Shown here: piece after piece, positions 5,582 through 6,194 of the stretch | Layout: every line of letters begins with the position of its first letter | Position numbering within the stretch: the stretch's first letter is position 1 | Assembly: GCA_003171295.1 (NCBI GenBank) | Contig: PMYF01000953.1 | Span: 1-6,194 of the forward strand | From: Acidobacteriota bacterium | Lineage (GTDB): Bacteria > Acidobacteriota > Terriglobia > UBA7540 | Direction: 5' to 3' | DNA length: 6,194 nucleotides | Program-made: the position numbers and the translations under genes | Notes under the pieces: generated by a model | What the model saw: only the letters and a program-made list of their open reading frames with translations | What the model was told of the DNA's origin: nothing | The model's database searches: none

Positions 5582-6194
5582 ATGGTCAAGGAAGTGGTGG
5601 AGTATCGAAAACTCCGGACCGCCCTGAGGTTGGGCGGGTGGGGGCTGGCGGTTTGTCTAGGCGCCAGGTGGACCTCCGTGCAGGCGCAAGAAGCACCCGT
5701 CGCGGCCGCAGTGGAGTCGGTCAACACGGCGAAAGACAGCGCCGTCCTCGCGAAGCCGTTTGGGGCGCCCGGGCACGAGGCGGTGGATTACACGGTGAGT
5801 CCGGAAGACCTCGTGGACGTCTTTGTCATGGATGTGCCGGAAGTTACGCGGACCTACCGAATCAGTTCCAATGGATTTCTGACTTTGCCCTTACTCCCGG
5901 AGCCCATTGCCGCGGCAGGGCTGCCCCTGAACCAGTTGTCGCGCCTGATTGCCGCCAAATTCCGCGAAGCCGGCATGCTCAACAACGCGCAGGTGACGGT
6001 TTCGCTGCGGGAGACAAGGTTGCATTCGGTGATCATCTCCGGGTCGGTGCGGCGCCCGCAAGCGTACCCAGTTTACGGCCCCACCAAGCTTCTTGACCTC
6101 CTGACCCAGGCGGGCGGGCTTGCCGACGATGCCGGCAATGAGGCGATCATCACGCGGGGCCAGACGGGGCTGCAATCGGCAGGGGAGGAAGGCA
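5582..6194 (+). CDS. Polysaccharide export protein, Wza/OPX family (3' end outside window)
   Basis: The frame is open from the ATG to the window edge: 204 codons plus one base are visible. The N-terminus is a signal peptide with a basic n-region (1-16), a hydrophobic core (about 17-28) and VQA before QE near residue 35. The only Cys in that region (LAVC) is a poor lipobox, so a lipoprotein is unlikely. The polysaccharide export domain spans about 66-142, with DYTVSPEDLVDVFVMDVPE, YRISSNGFLTLPLL and NNAQVTVSL. An SLBB beta-grasp domain starts around 148 (VIISGSVRRPQAYPV, then LLDLLTQAGGLADDAGNEAII). Such proteins form or gate the outer-membrane exit for capsule or exopolysaccharide in Wzx/Wzy or ABC pathways. 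Position after a strong promoter and long leader suggests it is the first gene of an export cluster continuing rightward. Confidence 0.92.
   Translation, partial: MVKEVVEYRKLRTALRLGGWGLAVCLGARWTSVQAQEAPVAAAVESVNTAKDSAVLAKPFGAPGHEAVDYTVSPEDLVDVFVMDVPEVTRTYRISSNGFLTLPLLPEPIAAAGLPLNQLSRLIAAKFREAGMLNNAQVTVSLRETRLHSVIISGSVRRPQAYPVYGPTKLLDLLTQAGGLADDAGNEAIITRGQTGLQSAGEEG

Overview
This is a GC-rich bacterial window with compact, all-forward gene organisation. It carries five genes in a row (the first cut off at the left edge), a gene-free stretch of about 700 bases, and the beginning of a sixth gene that runs off the right edge. The organism is probably Gram-negative: the last gene is an outer-membrane-type polysaccharide export protein (Wza/OPX family), and two products have signal peptides pointing to the periplasm. 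The mix of a NfeD-flotillin pair, a compact beta-carbonic-anhydrase-like protein, an MgtC/DUF4010 membrane protein and a secreted ComEC-like metallo-hydrolase reminds me of soil Acidobacteriota. That taxonomic guess rests on remembered family style, not on a marker gene.

Layout. Bases 1-344 are the C-terminal end of a NfeD-like membrane protein, and 408-1988 is a full-length flotillin, together a classic membrane-microdomain pair. Bases 2096-2560 encode a 154-residue protein that keeps the zinc-site signature of beta-carbonic anhydrases (CxDxR and HxxC) but departs from that family elsewhere. Its stop codon overlaps by one base the start of an MgtC/SapB-type multi-pass membrane protein (2560-3819). 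After 28 bases, and behind a strong Shine-Dalgarno sequence, comes a secreted metallo-beta-lactamase-fold hydrolase (3848-4885). No convincing terminator or promoter is visible between these genes, so co-transcription of the last three, and perhaps all five, is plausible.

Bases 4886-5581 hold no credible gene. The first part has several short dyads and a repeated octamer. The second part has a near-consensus sigma-70 promoter (TTGACA, 17-base spacer, TATACT) with a 16-base near-palindrome just upstream. Transcription from it would give a leader of about 337 nucleotides with several perfect short stems, some mutually exclusive, before the polysaccharide export gene (5582 to the edge). That gene probably opens an exopolysaccharide or capsule cluster to the right.

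The two points most worth following are the carbonic-anhydrase-like gene coupled to the MgtC/DUF4010 protein, and the long structured leader of the export gene. I see no complete novel defence, mobile or CRISPR system here.
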